A stretch of DNA of 64,000 nucleotides, taken from Megalopta genalis (taxonomy: Eukaryota > Arthropoda > Insecta > Hymenoptera > Halictidae). The DNA lies in contig NC_135027.1 of the NCBI RefSeq assembly GCF_051020955.1, positions 1,426,001 to 1,490,000 of the forward strand, in the 5' to 3' direction. Every line of letters starts with the position of its first letter. The first letter of the stretch is position 1. Made by a program: the position numbers and the translations under genes. The notes under the pieces are model-generated. The model searched no databases. It was not told where the DNA came from and saw nothing but the letters and a program-made list of their open reading frames with translations. This document shows positions 1 through 11,235 of the stretch, piece after piece.

Positions 1-285
1 TCAGCTTAATTTAGGTCAGTTTAATTTAGTTTAAATTAGCTTAATCTAGTTCAATTTAATTTAGTTTAATTTCATTTAGTTTAATTTAATTTAGTTTATT
101 CTAGTTTAGCTTAATTTAGGTCAGTTTAATTTAGTTTAAATTAGCTTAATCTGGTCCAATTGAATTTAGATTGATTTAATTTAGATTAATTTGATTTAGC
201 TTAACTTAAGTTAATTTAATTTAATTTACTTTAATCTAGTTTAATTTAGTTTAATCTAGTCCAATTTAATTTAGACTAATTCAAT
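1..285. repeat. AT-rich minisatellite (TTTAATTTAG-like)
   Basis: The window opens inside an array of degenerate 5- to 10-bp units of the TTTAATTTAG type. A longer block is also repeated: the sequence from about position 3 recurs at about 108, a higher-order period near 105 bp. Units drift towards TTAGATTAAT at the right end and the array stops at about 285. The single TTTAGG matches are chance variants and not the insect telomere repeat. The left end is cut by the window. Confidence 0.85.
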
Positions 286-1855
286 TTAGACACAGAAGAA
301 CAATGTTTTATTCGAACCGAAAGAAAATGCAAAACCACACATACTTAACACGTAATTCACACCAGTCGTACTCGCGAAAGCACGTAAAAACGTTCGAAAG
401 CAACAGAGAGATCGACAGATAAAAAAAAAGTCGCGTCTCATCGATCACAGCGTCGAAAGAATCGCCGGTAAAGATTATCCGGCGGGCGGATCGGAGAGCA
501 GCGGGGGAAAAAAAGGAAGGGAAACCGGTCTTTTTATCCGAAAACCGAGGTTCCTGTGGCCGAGGGGCGAGGCGCCGGCACCCGTGGCCACCCTTTATTT
601 CCCCTTATTTCCTATAAACTGGGATAAGCGTAAAAAATAGTCTAGACGCATTTTGTATAGTTAGCATGGGACCGGCTGGTGATCGATACAGAAGAGAAGA
701 CCCGACCAGGGCCGTACACGCGACGCATTCGAAAGAACGAGTGCCCGACATTCTCGTCGGACAACAAAGGAACAACCGAACCAGTTTCGAATGGGGGATG
801 GGGGGCCGACCAGGACGACGCATCGATGCATCGGGCGTTGCACCCACGGCGACGTGTCGTGGTCGATCCGACAACGTTTTCATTTTCCCCGTTTTCCCTT
901 TTCGACCGGCGGCCGCGGAGTGGAAATTTTACTTTCTGACGGATGCGTGATCGGCGCTCGTTATCGGAATGAAAACAAAGGGCGGGGTCGCCGTTGGGAC
1001 GCGCGAGCCACGACGCCCTTTGGAAATCCGCGGCCTCCGCGTGTCTACGCGATGGCCATTGTGATTAGTCCGTGCTCAGCTCGGGTTAAACATAGCTTCG
1101 ACATCATCCGGCTTTCACGCTTTCGTGCGCCCCTTCCGCATTTTTCTTCTGCTTTCGAACAGAACGAACCGTTCTCGAGTCGCTAGATTTTTCGAACTTC
1201 GCGGATCACGCTGTTCTCTCGATCACCGTTCTTTGCTTCGTTCGCGACATTTTCTTCGTTCAATTCGTTCGCGCGACTGTCTATTAGTCTGCTGTCATTT
1301 TTATTATTTTATGCAGTAATTTCTGTGGTATTTTGTGCAGCAATTCGGCCACGTCGTTCGCGTTTAGAAAAGTAAACCGCGTGCATATATTATATATTTC
1401 TGTCGTTATGAATGATTACTACTAGACTATAGATTTTATATAGTAGCGAAAGTAGAGCCTTGTTTCCAAGTTCAACTTTAAACGGATTCAAAGCGATTAA
1501 AAAGAGGAACGATTACCATTAAATTTCTCTTCTTTCCTTTCGGCGTAATTTCCACGAAAATGATCGATTCAGTTATCATTTTCTTATCTTCCCTATCTCC
1601 CGCGCATCCGAATTCGTTAATGAATCGTTAATGAATAAAAAAGAAATCAATAGGTCGCGTAAATTAAGCGAACAAGACAAGCGTCGTTCATCGCGACGAT
1701 TTACGGCGCTCGTTCGGACGGAATAAAACAGTGTGCGCGCGCGCGCGCCGTTCGAAAAATATTTCACAAATATGACAATTGATTTCACGCGTCCTATACG
1801 CCGCGGTAATTGATTGCGCACTCGGAGGCGGACGCGAGCCGAGAAAAATTGCGTC

Positions 1856-1857
<2 letters not shown>
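286..1857. other. Unique DNA, no gene recognised
   Basis: Positions 480-1060 are GC-rich and CpG-rich, then the sequence becomes AT-richer. Overlapping open frames of up to about 130 codons occur on both strands of the GC-rich part, but none shows a recognisable domain. A short alternating GC run (about 1735-1750), a possible Z-DNA former, lies just before the CT tract. Confidence 0.6.

Positions 1858-1891
<34 letters not shown>
1858..1891. repeat. (TC)n microsatellite
   Basis: Uninterrupted TC dinucleotide run of about 33 bases. Confidence 0.95.
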
Positions 1892-2396
1892 AGGAGCACA
1901 GCGGCCCTGGGCGAGAGAGCGTGCGCGCGTACCTGTTGTGATCGATAACAATTTTCCAGGAAATAAAGCGACGATTCGACGAGTAATATCAATGAACGCG
2001 GCCGGACCCCGAGCCCCGGGAGTAATTGAATTTTCGCGAAAGCGGGGCCGCGTCGCCGCGGAAATAAAGAAAATTGCTCGTGAAAATGAATCGAACCCGC
2101 ATCAGCGGGAATTGTTGAAGCCCGGCGCGCGGTTCCATATGAAAAATATTTCCTGCGCGCGTTATCACCGGTAGCCATGGCCACCGTGCCGCGGCGAGAC
2201 GATCCGCCGCGGAGAACTTGGCTGAAAACGCGCGGAATGCGGTTTTCTTTTTTAATACGGGCGCTCCGGTTTTTTTAGACAAATTAAACCGGGATTTTGG
2301 ATGGTATTTGCGGGTTTCCGGTGTCTGCGCGTGGCTCGCTGTTTCTACTTGTCACGCGTCCCACGAAATTCGTCTGATTCGTCTAATTCGCGAGGC
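1892..2396. other. Unique DNA, no gene recognised
   Basis: CpG-rich unique sequence between the TC tract and the composite element. No motif or coding potential that I recognise. Confidence 0.5.
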
Positions 2397-2398
2397 TA

Positions 2399-3131
2399 CA
2401 GTAATGTCTCCCTTACTGACGAATCTGTCTTCCTCCGAAGGCAATTCGGAGTCCACGTGACGCTCGATGGGGCGCCACACTTTTCCGAGCTGTATTTTTC
2501 TAATCGGTAAAGGTTCTTTCGTCTTCGGGGCAACTCGTTCAAGCTAGTTCTTAGACAGTTTTATCGAGTGCGGTATTTTCTCCCGGAAATGCCAAATTTC
2601 GGGTTGCTGTGAATTTCCCTGAGACAGTCCTGCGCCTATGTAATTTGTTACTGCGTATTCTCGAATCTACCAGTTTTAATACTGATCTTCGAATATTTCT
2701 AGGAGAAATTACTGCAATTCGAACTGCGAGTAACAATTTTGAGAACCAGAAATCCATTTTTCACGAGGTGCTATTTCATTTATCCTCGCGGTCCTTCGAC
2801 GTCGCGATTCGGAGGCATTTTGAAGGACACGTGACACGATTCGAAGGCAAGCACAGGGAAATTCACAGCGACCCGAAATTTGGCATTTCCGGGAGAAATT
2901 TCTGTATTTGTATTCTATGATATTTATTCAGATTGTGCACAAAAATGGACAATTTGGGAAGAGGAGATACGATTATCCGAGCCTTGCGGCTCGTTTTTAT
3001 AATTGTTGACAATTCTTAACTGTACAAACAAACCGCAAGGCTCGAATAATCGTATCTCGTCTTCCCAAATTGTCCATTTGAGTGGTCAATCCGAGTGGAC
3101 AATCTGAACGTCAGTAAGGGAGACATTGCTG
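2399..3131. mobile_element. Composite foldback DNA transposon relic with TA target site
   Basis: The ends are inverted repeats of about 22 bp: CAGTAATGTCTCCCTTACTG at 2399, and its inverse ending at 3131. TA dinucleotides at 2397-2398 and 3132-3133 suggest a Tc1/mariner-type target duplication. Two further inverted pairs lie inside. One has arms at about 2571-2622 and 2853-2904, with the motif CTCCCGGAAATGCCAAATTT. The other has arms meeting in the hairpin at 2941-3079, with AAATGGACAATTTGGGAAGA and its complement. The second hairpin is the body of the MITE family seen at 23562, 30768, 46195, 54128 and 57816. No transposase frame is present, so this is a non-autonomous element carrying or formed from other elements. 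Confidence 0.75.
2464..2806. repeat. Dispersed repeat R, copy 1
   Basis: This block, starting TCGATGGGGCGCC and ending near GACGTCGCG, recurs at 7787 and 8128 with roughly 85-90 percent identity by eye. Here it lies inside the composite element, where it links the outer end to the internal inverted repeats. It contains TGCAGTAATTTCTCC-like ends in both orientations, so it is probably itself a piece of a TA-type MITE. A short open frame survives in two copies, but I see no family and the changes do not look codon-constrained. Confidence 0.7.
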
Positions 3132-3133
3132 TA

Positions 3134-3714
3134 TATCGGTCAATGCAACGCGCGATCGTCCGATCATAGATCGTCTTCTCTGCTGTGTTACGCGAGGTCC
3201 GACCCTGGCTGTCTGTTTCCACTAGCTGCGAAATCCTGCACGTTCCGTAAACCTTCGGAATGAATTTTCTCCAGAACGAAGCGTCGTACAGGAAAACTTT
3301 GTTCCGCGCTTTCGACGCAGCTTTTCCCCAATAGAATTCCTTCCCAATATGTATTTTTCGCATATTATCCTTGCACGCTCGATACGTCGCGTAACAAGCG
3401 ATACCGTCGAAAGCAATTCCTCGTGTTTTCTCGGAAAACAGCGAAGATACGCGTCGGATCCCGAGCGAAGGACACGAGACGGGGGCGAGGCGGGCTCCGG
3501 GCGGGCGTCTGGCGGGCAAAAACTGTTTAACCGCCGTGCCATCGATCACCGTCGCCGGATTAAAAATAAAACCGCCGCGAGAGTCGATGAAAGCCGCGTC
3601 CTCTCCGCCCCGGTCCGTGCAAAAATGATTCGTCGCTTTTCATTGGGACCGGTGTTGTTCGAACAACAACGGCGGTAGGAGAAGCGGACGACGGAGAAGA
3701 AGGGGCGCATAGAA

Positions 3715-3718
<4 letters not shown>
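3134..3718. other. Unique DNA, no gene recognised
   Basis: GC-rich unique sequence leading into a purine tract. An open frame of about 177 codons on the minus strand has no recognisable domain. Confidence 0.5.
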
Positions 3719-3769
<51 letters not shown>

Positions 3770-3812
3770 GAGAGGCGGTGAGAGAGAGAGAGAGCGGAGG
3801 GAGACAGAGGGA
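3719..3812. repeat. (AG)n purine tract
   Basis: Nearly 95 bases of AG repeats with a few AAAG and GGCGGTG interruptions. It is a long homopurine/homopyrimidine mirror repeat of the kind that can form triplex DNA. Confidence 0.95.
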
Positions 3813-4697
3813 AAAAAAGGAAATAGGAAAGGGTGGAGCACGAAAAGAGCCACAGTAAACAAACGCGCGAGCGGCCCGGCCAGCCTTGGCCGTGAAATAA
3901 TGGAATTTTATCGTGTTTCGGTGGTTTCAGGCTCCGTCGTGGTCGTCGACGTCGCGGTAAACTCCTGGACAGGAGGGTACGAGAGCAGACACGGCCCGGG
4001 GAGGGCCGAGGGGGGCTTGAATTTCAAATTGCACCGCCTCTTCTCTCTCACTCTCTTTCTCTCTGTTTCTCCCTAACTCCCCCTTTTATATTTTTTTTCT
4101 TCTTCTTCCGACTGCTGCCGCGGACAATGGGCTCTGTTCATTTTCCTACGGCCCGTGGGCTCGTTACGAAGCCCCGGGAAAAAACGGCTCGTCGGCCCCG
4201 GCTCGATGCCGGCTTCGAAAACCGTCGGCGACGATCGCCGACGAACGTGTCCGACACCGGCGAATGCTCGAGGAAACGTAATTGTGAATATAATGGAGCC
4301 GCGCGCGCGCGCGGGGACACGCTGAATCACGGGGTAATATTTTCGACGTCGCGACGACCTGCCTCGTGCCGGCAGACAAATGTTTGTTGCTACCAACGGA
4401 CGAGCCGTTGATTTATTTTTATGAGGGCCAAACAGGCCGCTCTCGTCTCGCGCGGAAATATGCGAAGCTCTCGGCGTTGCGGGAAACGTTCGGGTTAAAC
4501 GTCGATTTTGCGATAGAATCAGGATGGACTGTTTATAAACATTTCTTTCGATGTTTTCTGATTTTGCAGAACGATGTTTTGTGCCTGAACGTGCTTCCTT
4601 GAGTTTTATGATTTTGTAGAGACGTATAGCGATGAGCAAATCTGTGAAAATTGCGAGGAATAGAGAGCTGTACTCTCGGAAAACGGTTAAATAATTT

Positions 4698-4702
<5 letters not shown>
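3813..4702. other. Unique DNA with a pyrimidine-rich patch
   Basis: About 4035-4110 is pyrimidine-rich, and a short GC alternation sits at about 4302-4313. The remainder is CpG-rich unique sequence turning AT-rich after 4500. No gene is recognisable. Confidence 0.5.

Positions 4703-4755
<53 letters not shown>
4703..4755. repeat. (AT)n microsatellite
   Basis: Perfect AT dinucleotide run of about 52 bases. Confidence 0.95.
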
Positions 4756-4757
<2 letters not shown>

Positions 4758-5160
4758 GTGTGTCGCATAAAATAACTTTTTAACAACGTTAGCGTCGAGG
4801 AAATGCATTTTTCATTCCACTTAGAAAATATACTTGCTTCGATGCATGTAAAAGCAGCTTGTCTGACCATGGCAGGACAGTTCTACTTACAATAAATGTT
4901 CCAATAATAACGAAACTATTCTGTCTCACGGTGGTACAAAATCTAAAGTCACATAATTGCAGTACCAAACTAAATCGACTGCTTTAAAAGTTGTCGTGTC
5001 TGATCATGGCTGGGCAATACTACTGACAATAAAAGTCTGCATTAGTAATGAGACAATTCTGTTACGCAGCGACATAAAATATAAACTCGACAAATCACTA
5101 CGACTGCTAAAACTGCAACCTTATAGAACATATTTCATGCAATTGAAAATTGTTAACGCA
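4756..5160. other. Unique AT-rich DNA
   Basis: No gene recognised. Two stretches resemble each other weakly (TGTCTGACCATGGCAGGACA near 4860 and TGTCTGATCATGGCTGGGCA near 4999, with similar following sequence). This is probably an old tandem duplication with a period near 138 bp. Confidence 0.4.
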
Positions 5161-5352
5161 TACATCAACGATTTTGTATTAACATTATATTATATATCAT
5201 TATATATTGTTGTATTATATTATATATCATATAATATGATATATTATATTGTAATAAATAATATGATATGATATATTATATTGTAATAAATAATATGATA
5301 TGATATATTATATTATATTATCATTATATCATTATATCATATTATATATCAC
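5161..5352. repeat. AT-rich tandem repeats
   Basis: Low-complexity AT sequence with at least two near-identical units of about 39 bp built on ATATTGTAATAAATAATATG, followed by TATCATTATA repeats. Confidence 0.85.
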
Positions 5353-5894
5353 AGTTAGAAAACTGATCCCGAGATTTCTGTATTTCCGTTCGCCGAAACA
5401 GCGTGTAAAACGTAAAAATCGACGTTTATTCAGCTCCCCTATTTCAGAAAACACTAACCCATTACCGATGTGTAAAGCAAACTGGCCGTAAGTAAAATAG
5501 CCCGGCAATAATCAGCCGGAAAATTGGTCGTGCGGCAAGAAACTCCGGCACTCCGACCGAAAACTTTTATTTCGTTTATCGTTTCCGCGACCTGAAAAAG
5601 TTTCGGTTTATCTTGGCCCGACCGAATTTCAAGAAAGTTAGTCGCAGCGTAGAACGGAGAGCCGTGCGACTCGATTTGGCCGACGGTGCCCGAAGAGTTC
5701 ATCGATTCCGGGATTTCGTCCTTATTATACGGGAGTTCGCGGCCGGGCCAACAGTCTGCCGGGTTTTCGCTCTTTTTTCGCCGGTGTTTGCTCGAAGAAT
5801 GTCGCCCGGACGAACGCCGGATCGTAAGGCGGGTTTAACCTGCCGGCTCTTTTGCCGGTGTTTGCCCGACGATAATTCAGAGCCATATTTGCCC

Positions 5895-5897
<3 letters not shown>
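5353..5897. other. Unique DNA, no gene recognised
   Basis: Moderately GC-rich unique sequence. Open frames on both strands are unremarkable. Confidence 0.5.
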
Positions 5898-5939
<42 letters not shown>

Positions 5940-5940
5940 G
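5898..5940. repeat. (GA)n microsatellite
   Basis: Perfect GA run of about 42 bases. Confidence 0.95.
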
Positions 5941-6462
5941 AGCTCCGAGGTAGGTCCCGGCGAATTATTAGCGAGAACAATGCACCTGTTTTCGGGACGT
6001 CTTGATTTTTCCCTCTCCCTCGAGAGCCGGTCTGAAAGCCTTCTTCCGAGTATCTTGCAGCTTTTAGCATTTACGGGGCACTTAATCTCGCTCAAACAGC
6101 GCGCTCACCGTTCGCCAGGCTTATTAATTGATAGAGCAGACAGTGATTTCAACATCCGCAAGCTTCGATGTTGAATATCGCAACGTGAAGGCAGCGGCTA
6201 TTAATTAATAATACAGAAAAATCATATATTTTTTTTATAATTAACTATCGTATCGGGAGAATGCTTCTATTTTTTTTACGAATAATTGAATATTATGGAG
6301 ACCATTTCACTTTATAAGACAGAATTTATGGTTCCATTTCTTTATTTTAATTACTTTTACATTTCATGGATTACGTTTAATATTAGGAATAGTTTTTATA
6401 CATGTTTTATTTGTATAATAATATAACAGTACAGTAATATAACGTATACAATAATATAAAAT
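5941..6462. other. Unique DNA, AT-rich after 6180
   Basis: No gene or repeat recognised apart from simple AT-rich patches. Confidence 0.45.
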
Positions 6463-6765
6463 ATATTATAATATATTTAATTATGAATTATTAATTCATT
6501 ATATTAAAGTATAATATAACGTACAATAACATAAAAATTTTTTTTGAAAAGAACTATCCTTCTAATAGTATCCTCCTAATACAATAATTAATAATAAAAT
6601 AGTATAAATATATTATAATATATTTGATTATTAATTACTAATTTATTATATTGAAATACAATATAAACATAATATAATATGATATAAAAATTATTTTAAA
6701 AAAGAACTATCCTTCTAATAGCATCTTCCTAATACAATAATTAATAATAAAATAGTACGCGACAT
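6463..6765. repeat. AT-rich tandem duplication, period 153 bp
   Basis: Two diverged copies follow each other. The anchor GAACTATCCTTCTAATAG occurs at 6551 and 6704, and ATATTATAATATATTT near 6463 and 6609. Both copies end in ACAATAATTAATAATAAAAT. Confidence 0.8.
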
Positions 6766-7620
6766 TTAATATTATTATAGAACGAACGTCTGCGAACATT
6801 TCCGAGGAATTTCATCGCCGTAGGAAAATATTCACGACGCTGCAGAGACAAACACGGTGTATCGCTGGTATATCGTGGTCTTTGTCCTCGAAACGAGAGC
6901 TAACTTTGTTAAGGAAACTGTCTGTACACATTAATATTGCAGCCGAGTGGGTAATATTATTTTCTGCCATTAATCACGGGGGCCCCGGTCTCGTTAAATG
7001 ATAATCGGCTTTTCAGCTGGCAGCGTGTGTCTTCGGTGTTTCATTAACCCGGTAAAAATTGCGCCCGGCTGCCGGGTAATATATCACGGCCACAATGCGA
7101 TAGGAAATATCGCGGTATAAATCACTCTCTTGGAGGAATGTTAAATGAATTGAGAAGAGAGTATCATTTCCGCGGCGGAAAACTTACGGTAGGAAGTTAT
7201 CGCGACGTGACGCGGGACGATCCATCTTTGGCCGAGGTAATTAAGTGGCAGCGGGAACAGGCGGACAGGTAAGAAGTAAGGAGAGGAAGCTCGAGGGGTC
7301 GGCTCGGCTAAGCGGACATTAGACCGTCAGACAACTAAACGGATACTGGCTGCAACGGCGGTGGCAGTCGGTGCGGCAACCGCATTCTCGCCCCTCGGAT
7401 TGCTCCACGGCCAATCCCTAACCGCTCCGGAATTAATTGCGCCTGCTAATTACCTCACGTCGCCGAAACAACGGAATCCGTGATTAGCCGAGCATACCTT
7501 GACCCTTCTGCGAACGAACGAGAATTTAATGGAAATGCCGGGGGGGAGGGGGAGAGCGCCGTGTATAGACTCTGTATCTTCGCTTCGATCCTCTTGAACG
7601 AGCCCCTGTTCCCCATTCAT
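6766..7620. other. Unique DNA, no gene recognised
   Basis: Mixed-composition unique sequence with several TAAT/ATTA words between GC-rich blocks. This is compatible with conserved non-coding DNA but is not evidence for it. No open frame of interest. Confidence 0.4.
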
Positions 7621-8301
7621 GGCAACCTACTAATTCTAATCAACGCTGCCGAACCTACGGACTATAGACGGAGCTCGGCCAATTTATAATTAGGACGAAT
7701 GTGCCTCGTGATTTTATCGGAGGGAGATCGATCGGGCGATCGGCGACGAAAACGATCGTTCGGTGAACTGGAGATTAGGTTTGTCTTCGATGGGGCGCCA
7801 TTTTTTCCGAGATGTATTTTTCGAAAAGGTTCTTTTCGTTTTGGGGGCAACTTTCGTTCAAGTTAGTTCTTAGACAGTTTTATCGAGTGCGGTAATTTCT
7901 CCCGGAAATGCCAAATTTCGGGTTGCTGTGAATTGCCAAATTTCCCTAAGATAGTCATGGATGGCAACCTACTAATTCTAATCAATGCTGCCGAACCTAC
8001 GGACTATAGACAGAGCTCGGCCAATTTATAATTAGGACGAATGTGCCTCGTGATTTTATCGGAGGGAGATCGATCGGGCGATCGGCGACGAAAACGATCG
8101 TTCGGTGAACTGGAGATTAGTTCGTCTTCGATGGGGCGCCATTTTTTCCGAGATGTATTTTTCTAATCGGAAAAGGTTCTTTTCGTTTTCGGGGCAACTT
8201 TCGTTCAAGTTAGTTCTTAGACAGTTTTATCGAGTGCAGTAATTTCTCCCGGAAATGCTAAATTTCGGGATGCTGTGAATTGCCAAATTTCCCTGAGATA
8301 G
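7621..8301. repeat. Tandem duplication, period 342 bp
   Basis: GGCAACCTACTAATTCTAAT begins at 7621 and again at 7963. The two 342-bp copies stay nearly identical through the GATCGATCGGGCG block and the GATGGGGCGCC block. The right half of each copy is dispersed repeat R. The junction at about 7952-7962 repeats CATGGATGGCAAC, consistent with unequal exchange or replication slippage. Confidence 0.9.
7787..7956. repeat. Dispersed repeat R, copy 2 (truncated)
   Basis: Shares TCGATGGGGCGCC to CCCTAAGATAGTC with the copies at 2464 and 8128. It is cut short by the junction of the 342-bp tandem duplication. Confidence 0.8.
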
Positions 8302-8480
8302 TCCTACGCCTATGTAATTTGTTACTACGTATTCCCGGATCTGCCGGTTTCAATTCTGATCTTCGAATATTTCTAGGAGAAATTACTGCAATTCGAGCTG
8401 CGAGGAACAATTTTGAGAACCAGAAATCCATTTTCAACGAGATACCATTTCATTTATCCTCGCGGTCCTTCGACGTCGCA
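8128..8480. repeat. Dispersed repeat R, copy 3
   Basis: Matches the copy at 2464-2806 over its full length. Within it, GCAGTAATTTCTCC (about 8236) and GGAGAAATTACTGC (about 8380) are inverted ends of a possible internal MITE of about 160 bp. Unlike copy 1, it lacks the second CCCGGAAATGCC arm. Confidence 0.8.
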
Positions 8481-8934
8481 GTTTCCTAAAGATTTCGCCA
8501 GTCGAATTTTCGTGTCTCGTACCATTACATTCGAGGCGATCCTGGCGATCGTTGGAATACGCTAGAACCGGTCTCCCTTTCGCGGACCGCCCGCGGAAAA
8601 CGCAATAACTTTCCATCAGCCGGGTCTCGGATTCGCGCCGCGTGCCGCAGATTGGATTTAGCGCTTTACGCACTCGCAGCTTCAATCTTTGCCGGGGAGA
8701 AAGGATTCGCGGGACGAACACGCGCGTCCTGGGCTCTGTCCCTCGCGAGGAAACAGGCTTACCACCCTCGGGCGGTCTGTTTCTCTGGCTCTTTGTAAAT
8801 TAAAAATTAAGGTCAAAGAAAATCGAATTCGCGACGAGGTCCCCCAAGAAAATATTAAGCGGATCTCGCAATTGAATTCTATAAATCCTCGACGGTGGAG
8901 CTTGGTAAAATTTAAATCGCTGGAATTGAATTGT
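8481..8934. other. Unique DNA, no gene recognised
   Basis: GC-rich then mixed sequence. Nothing recognised. Confidence 0.45.
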
Positions 8935-9620
8935 TGAACTTGAATTGTTAATATTTAGTTATTGTGCTTGAATCGTTAAGCTTGAATTAGTAAACTTGAA
9001 TTGATAAGCTTGAATTGGTAACATTGAATTGTTAAGCTGGAATTAAGAGACTTGAATTGTTAAGCTTGAATTAGTGAATTTGAATTGTTCAGCTTGTATT
9101 AGCAAACTTGAATTGATAAGATTATATCGGTAACATTGAATTGTTAAGCTTGAATTGTTGAACTTGAATTGTTAAGCATGAATTGTTGAACTTGAATTGT
9201 TAAGCTTGAATTATTAAACTTGAATTGTTAAGCTTGAATCATTAAACTTGAATTGTTAAGCTTGAATCATTAAACTTGAATTGTGTAGCTTGAATTATTA
9301 AACTTGAATTGTTGCACTTGAATTTTGAAGCTTGAATTAGTAAACTTGAATTGATAAGCTTGAATTGTTGAACTTGATTTGTTAAGCTTGAATAAAAAAC
9401 TTGAACTATAAGCTTGAATTGTTAAACTTGAATTATTAAGCTTGAATTATTAAACTTGAATTGTTAAGCTTGAATCACTAAACTTGAATTGTGAAGCTTG
9501 AATTATTAAACTTGAATTGTCAAGCTTGTATTATTAAACTTGACTTGTTGAACACCAAATATTAAAATTGAATTTTTGAACTTGAATTGTCACACATCAA
9601 ACATTAAACTTCAATTATTA
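8935..9620. repeat. 14-bp minisatellite (CTTGAATTGTTAAG)
   Basis: About 680 bp of degenerate 14-bp units alternating CTTGAATTGTTAAG and CTTGAATTATTAAA. Many units contain AAGCTT. Decay increases toward both ends. Confidence 0.95.
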
Positions 9621-10794
9621 ACTTTCATTGTAATTTGTAGTCTCGATTACCGTTTAGCTTTCGTTGGAAAAATTCGGAGATCGAGATCGCTCGCGCTTCA
9701 ACGAAATTAATTTTGGCAATCAGCTACGTTGAACGGATCAATCTTTCGGGGATCTGTTCGCGAGGATTTGGTGAACGCAGGATCGTGTAAATCCGTGTGC
9801 AGGATTGCCTCTTTACGGTGATTCTTGACGAGAGGATCGCGTGATCAAGAAATTACGGTTCTATCTCTCCTCGGTCGACTCGGCTGCGTGCGAAACGCCG
9901 ATGAATATTCCATCGCCGAGTGCCTTCTACGTTTGCCACATGTTGATGATACGGCTGCTACTCTGTATGCACGTTTAATGCATCCGGTGCGTTCGAACCG
10001 TTATACTCGCCAATTAACCGGGGATGACGAGTTAATTCGTCGTTCGTATTCGAGCGGATCCTCCGGTAATTTCTCCTCCTTCGCTCATTTATCCGGCGAT
10101 TTCAGCATTTAATCGCGTCCTGATCATTCGAGCAACATAAATTACATCGTGATTGCTATGCACGTTGCCGCAGATTGCTGCTAATAACATTTAATTACGC
10201 GGACGTCAATTTTCGTACGCGCGGGACCGTTTGTTTAAACAGAGAACCGACGTAAGCCTGTATTATTAGTGCTACATTTTACCGGCGACCTTTTTTCTGA
10301 CTATTTGCGTCGTGGGATTTTGTTCGTTAATGTTGCTGGCTTTAGAAAAACGTCGAGAGATCTCGTTTCTTTTTTCTTACCGCGTGTCCCATCGGCGTTG
10401 TCAATTTTGTTTTATGAGCTATTATTGGAAAATAAACTCGCGGCGGTTGAGGAGTTAATTTTATACGTGAATTGCAGAATAATCGACAACTTCCGAGGAT
10501 AAGGAGTCAGTTGATTAGCATTAATCGGGCTGGGCCAGCGAACCCAGAGGGTTCCTCGATCGTCGAACTATTGGGTTACGGGGTTATTGGATCGCCGGGT
10601 TATCGGAGCGCCGAATGCGCCGATGGGATGGCGAATTAATGGATCGGCGGACAAGGAATTAGTGGGTTAGCCGACTAATCGTGCTAATTTCAAAACGATT
10701 CACTCGTTGCAACGCTACGCCCATGCAGTGCCGGTTACTAGACGCCGACATGCGATCCGATATTCCGAGGTTACTTCGCGTCCGCTTGAAAATA
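9621..10794. other. Unique DNA, no gene recognised
   Basis: Mixed unique sequence. Around 10510-10680 it contains loosely repetitive GGGTTA/CGGATTA-type phrases (ATTGGGTTACGGGGTTATTGG). No gene recognised. Confidence 0.45.
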
Positions 10795-11235
10795 ACTTCC
10801 AGTTAGAATTTCTACACTTTATTGCGCTCAAATTGAAGCTGGAAGCGTCTACTTTCAGACAGAGTTAATTTGATTTCGAAAAAGTCGCGACGCCGTTTCG
10901 AAAAATCGAGAAATCCCCACCTCTGAATCGCACGAAAGTGACACGAATTTGAAGGATTATTTCGAGTCGATTTAAAAACGTGTTCCCGTAGGAATTTTCG
11001 AACGTTATCGGGCTCGAATTAAAGCTGAAATCGTCCGCTTTCAGATAGGATTACTTCGATCGACAAAAATTCACACACGCGTTACGAAAAATCCGAAAAG
11101 CCACACCTTTGGCCCGGTAAAAATGACTCGATTCGAAAGAGGATTGCTTCGAATCGCGATGAAAAGTCGCGTTCCCGTCGGAATTTTCGAACACTGTACG
11201 GCTGAACTTGAAGCCGAAGAATGGCGCTCGACGAT
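10795..11235. repeat. Diverged tandem repeats, period about 189 bp
   Basis: GGAATTTTCGAAC recurs at 10991 and 11180, with a weaker match (AGAATTTCTAC) at about 10804. Each is followed by an AAGCTGnAAnCGTC-type block and a TTTCAGA block. The intervals are about 187 and 189 bp. The units are old and clearly diverged. Confidence 0.75.

Noticed and set aside
1..285. TTAGG-like telomeric repeat
   Set aside because: TTTAGG occurs only as a variant of TTTAATTTAG units. There is no run of TTAGG.
2609..2920. Short open frame partly preserved at 8280-8489
   Set aside because: Both are copies of a dispersed non-coding repeat. Amino-acid changes are frequent and the frame spans inverted-repeat ends of a MITE.
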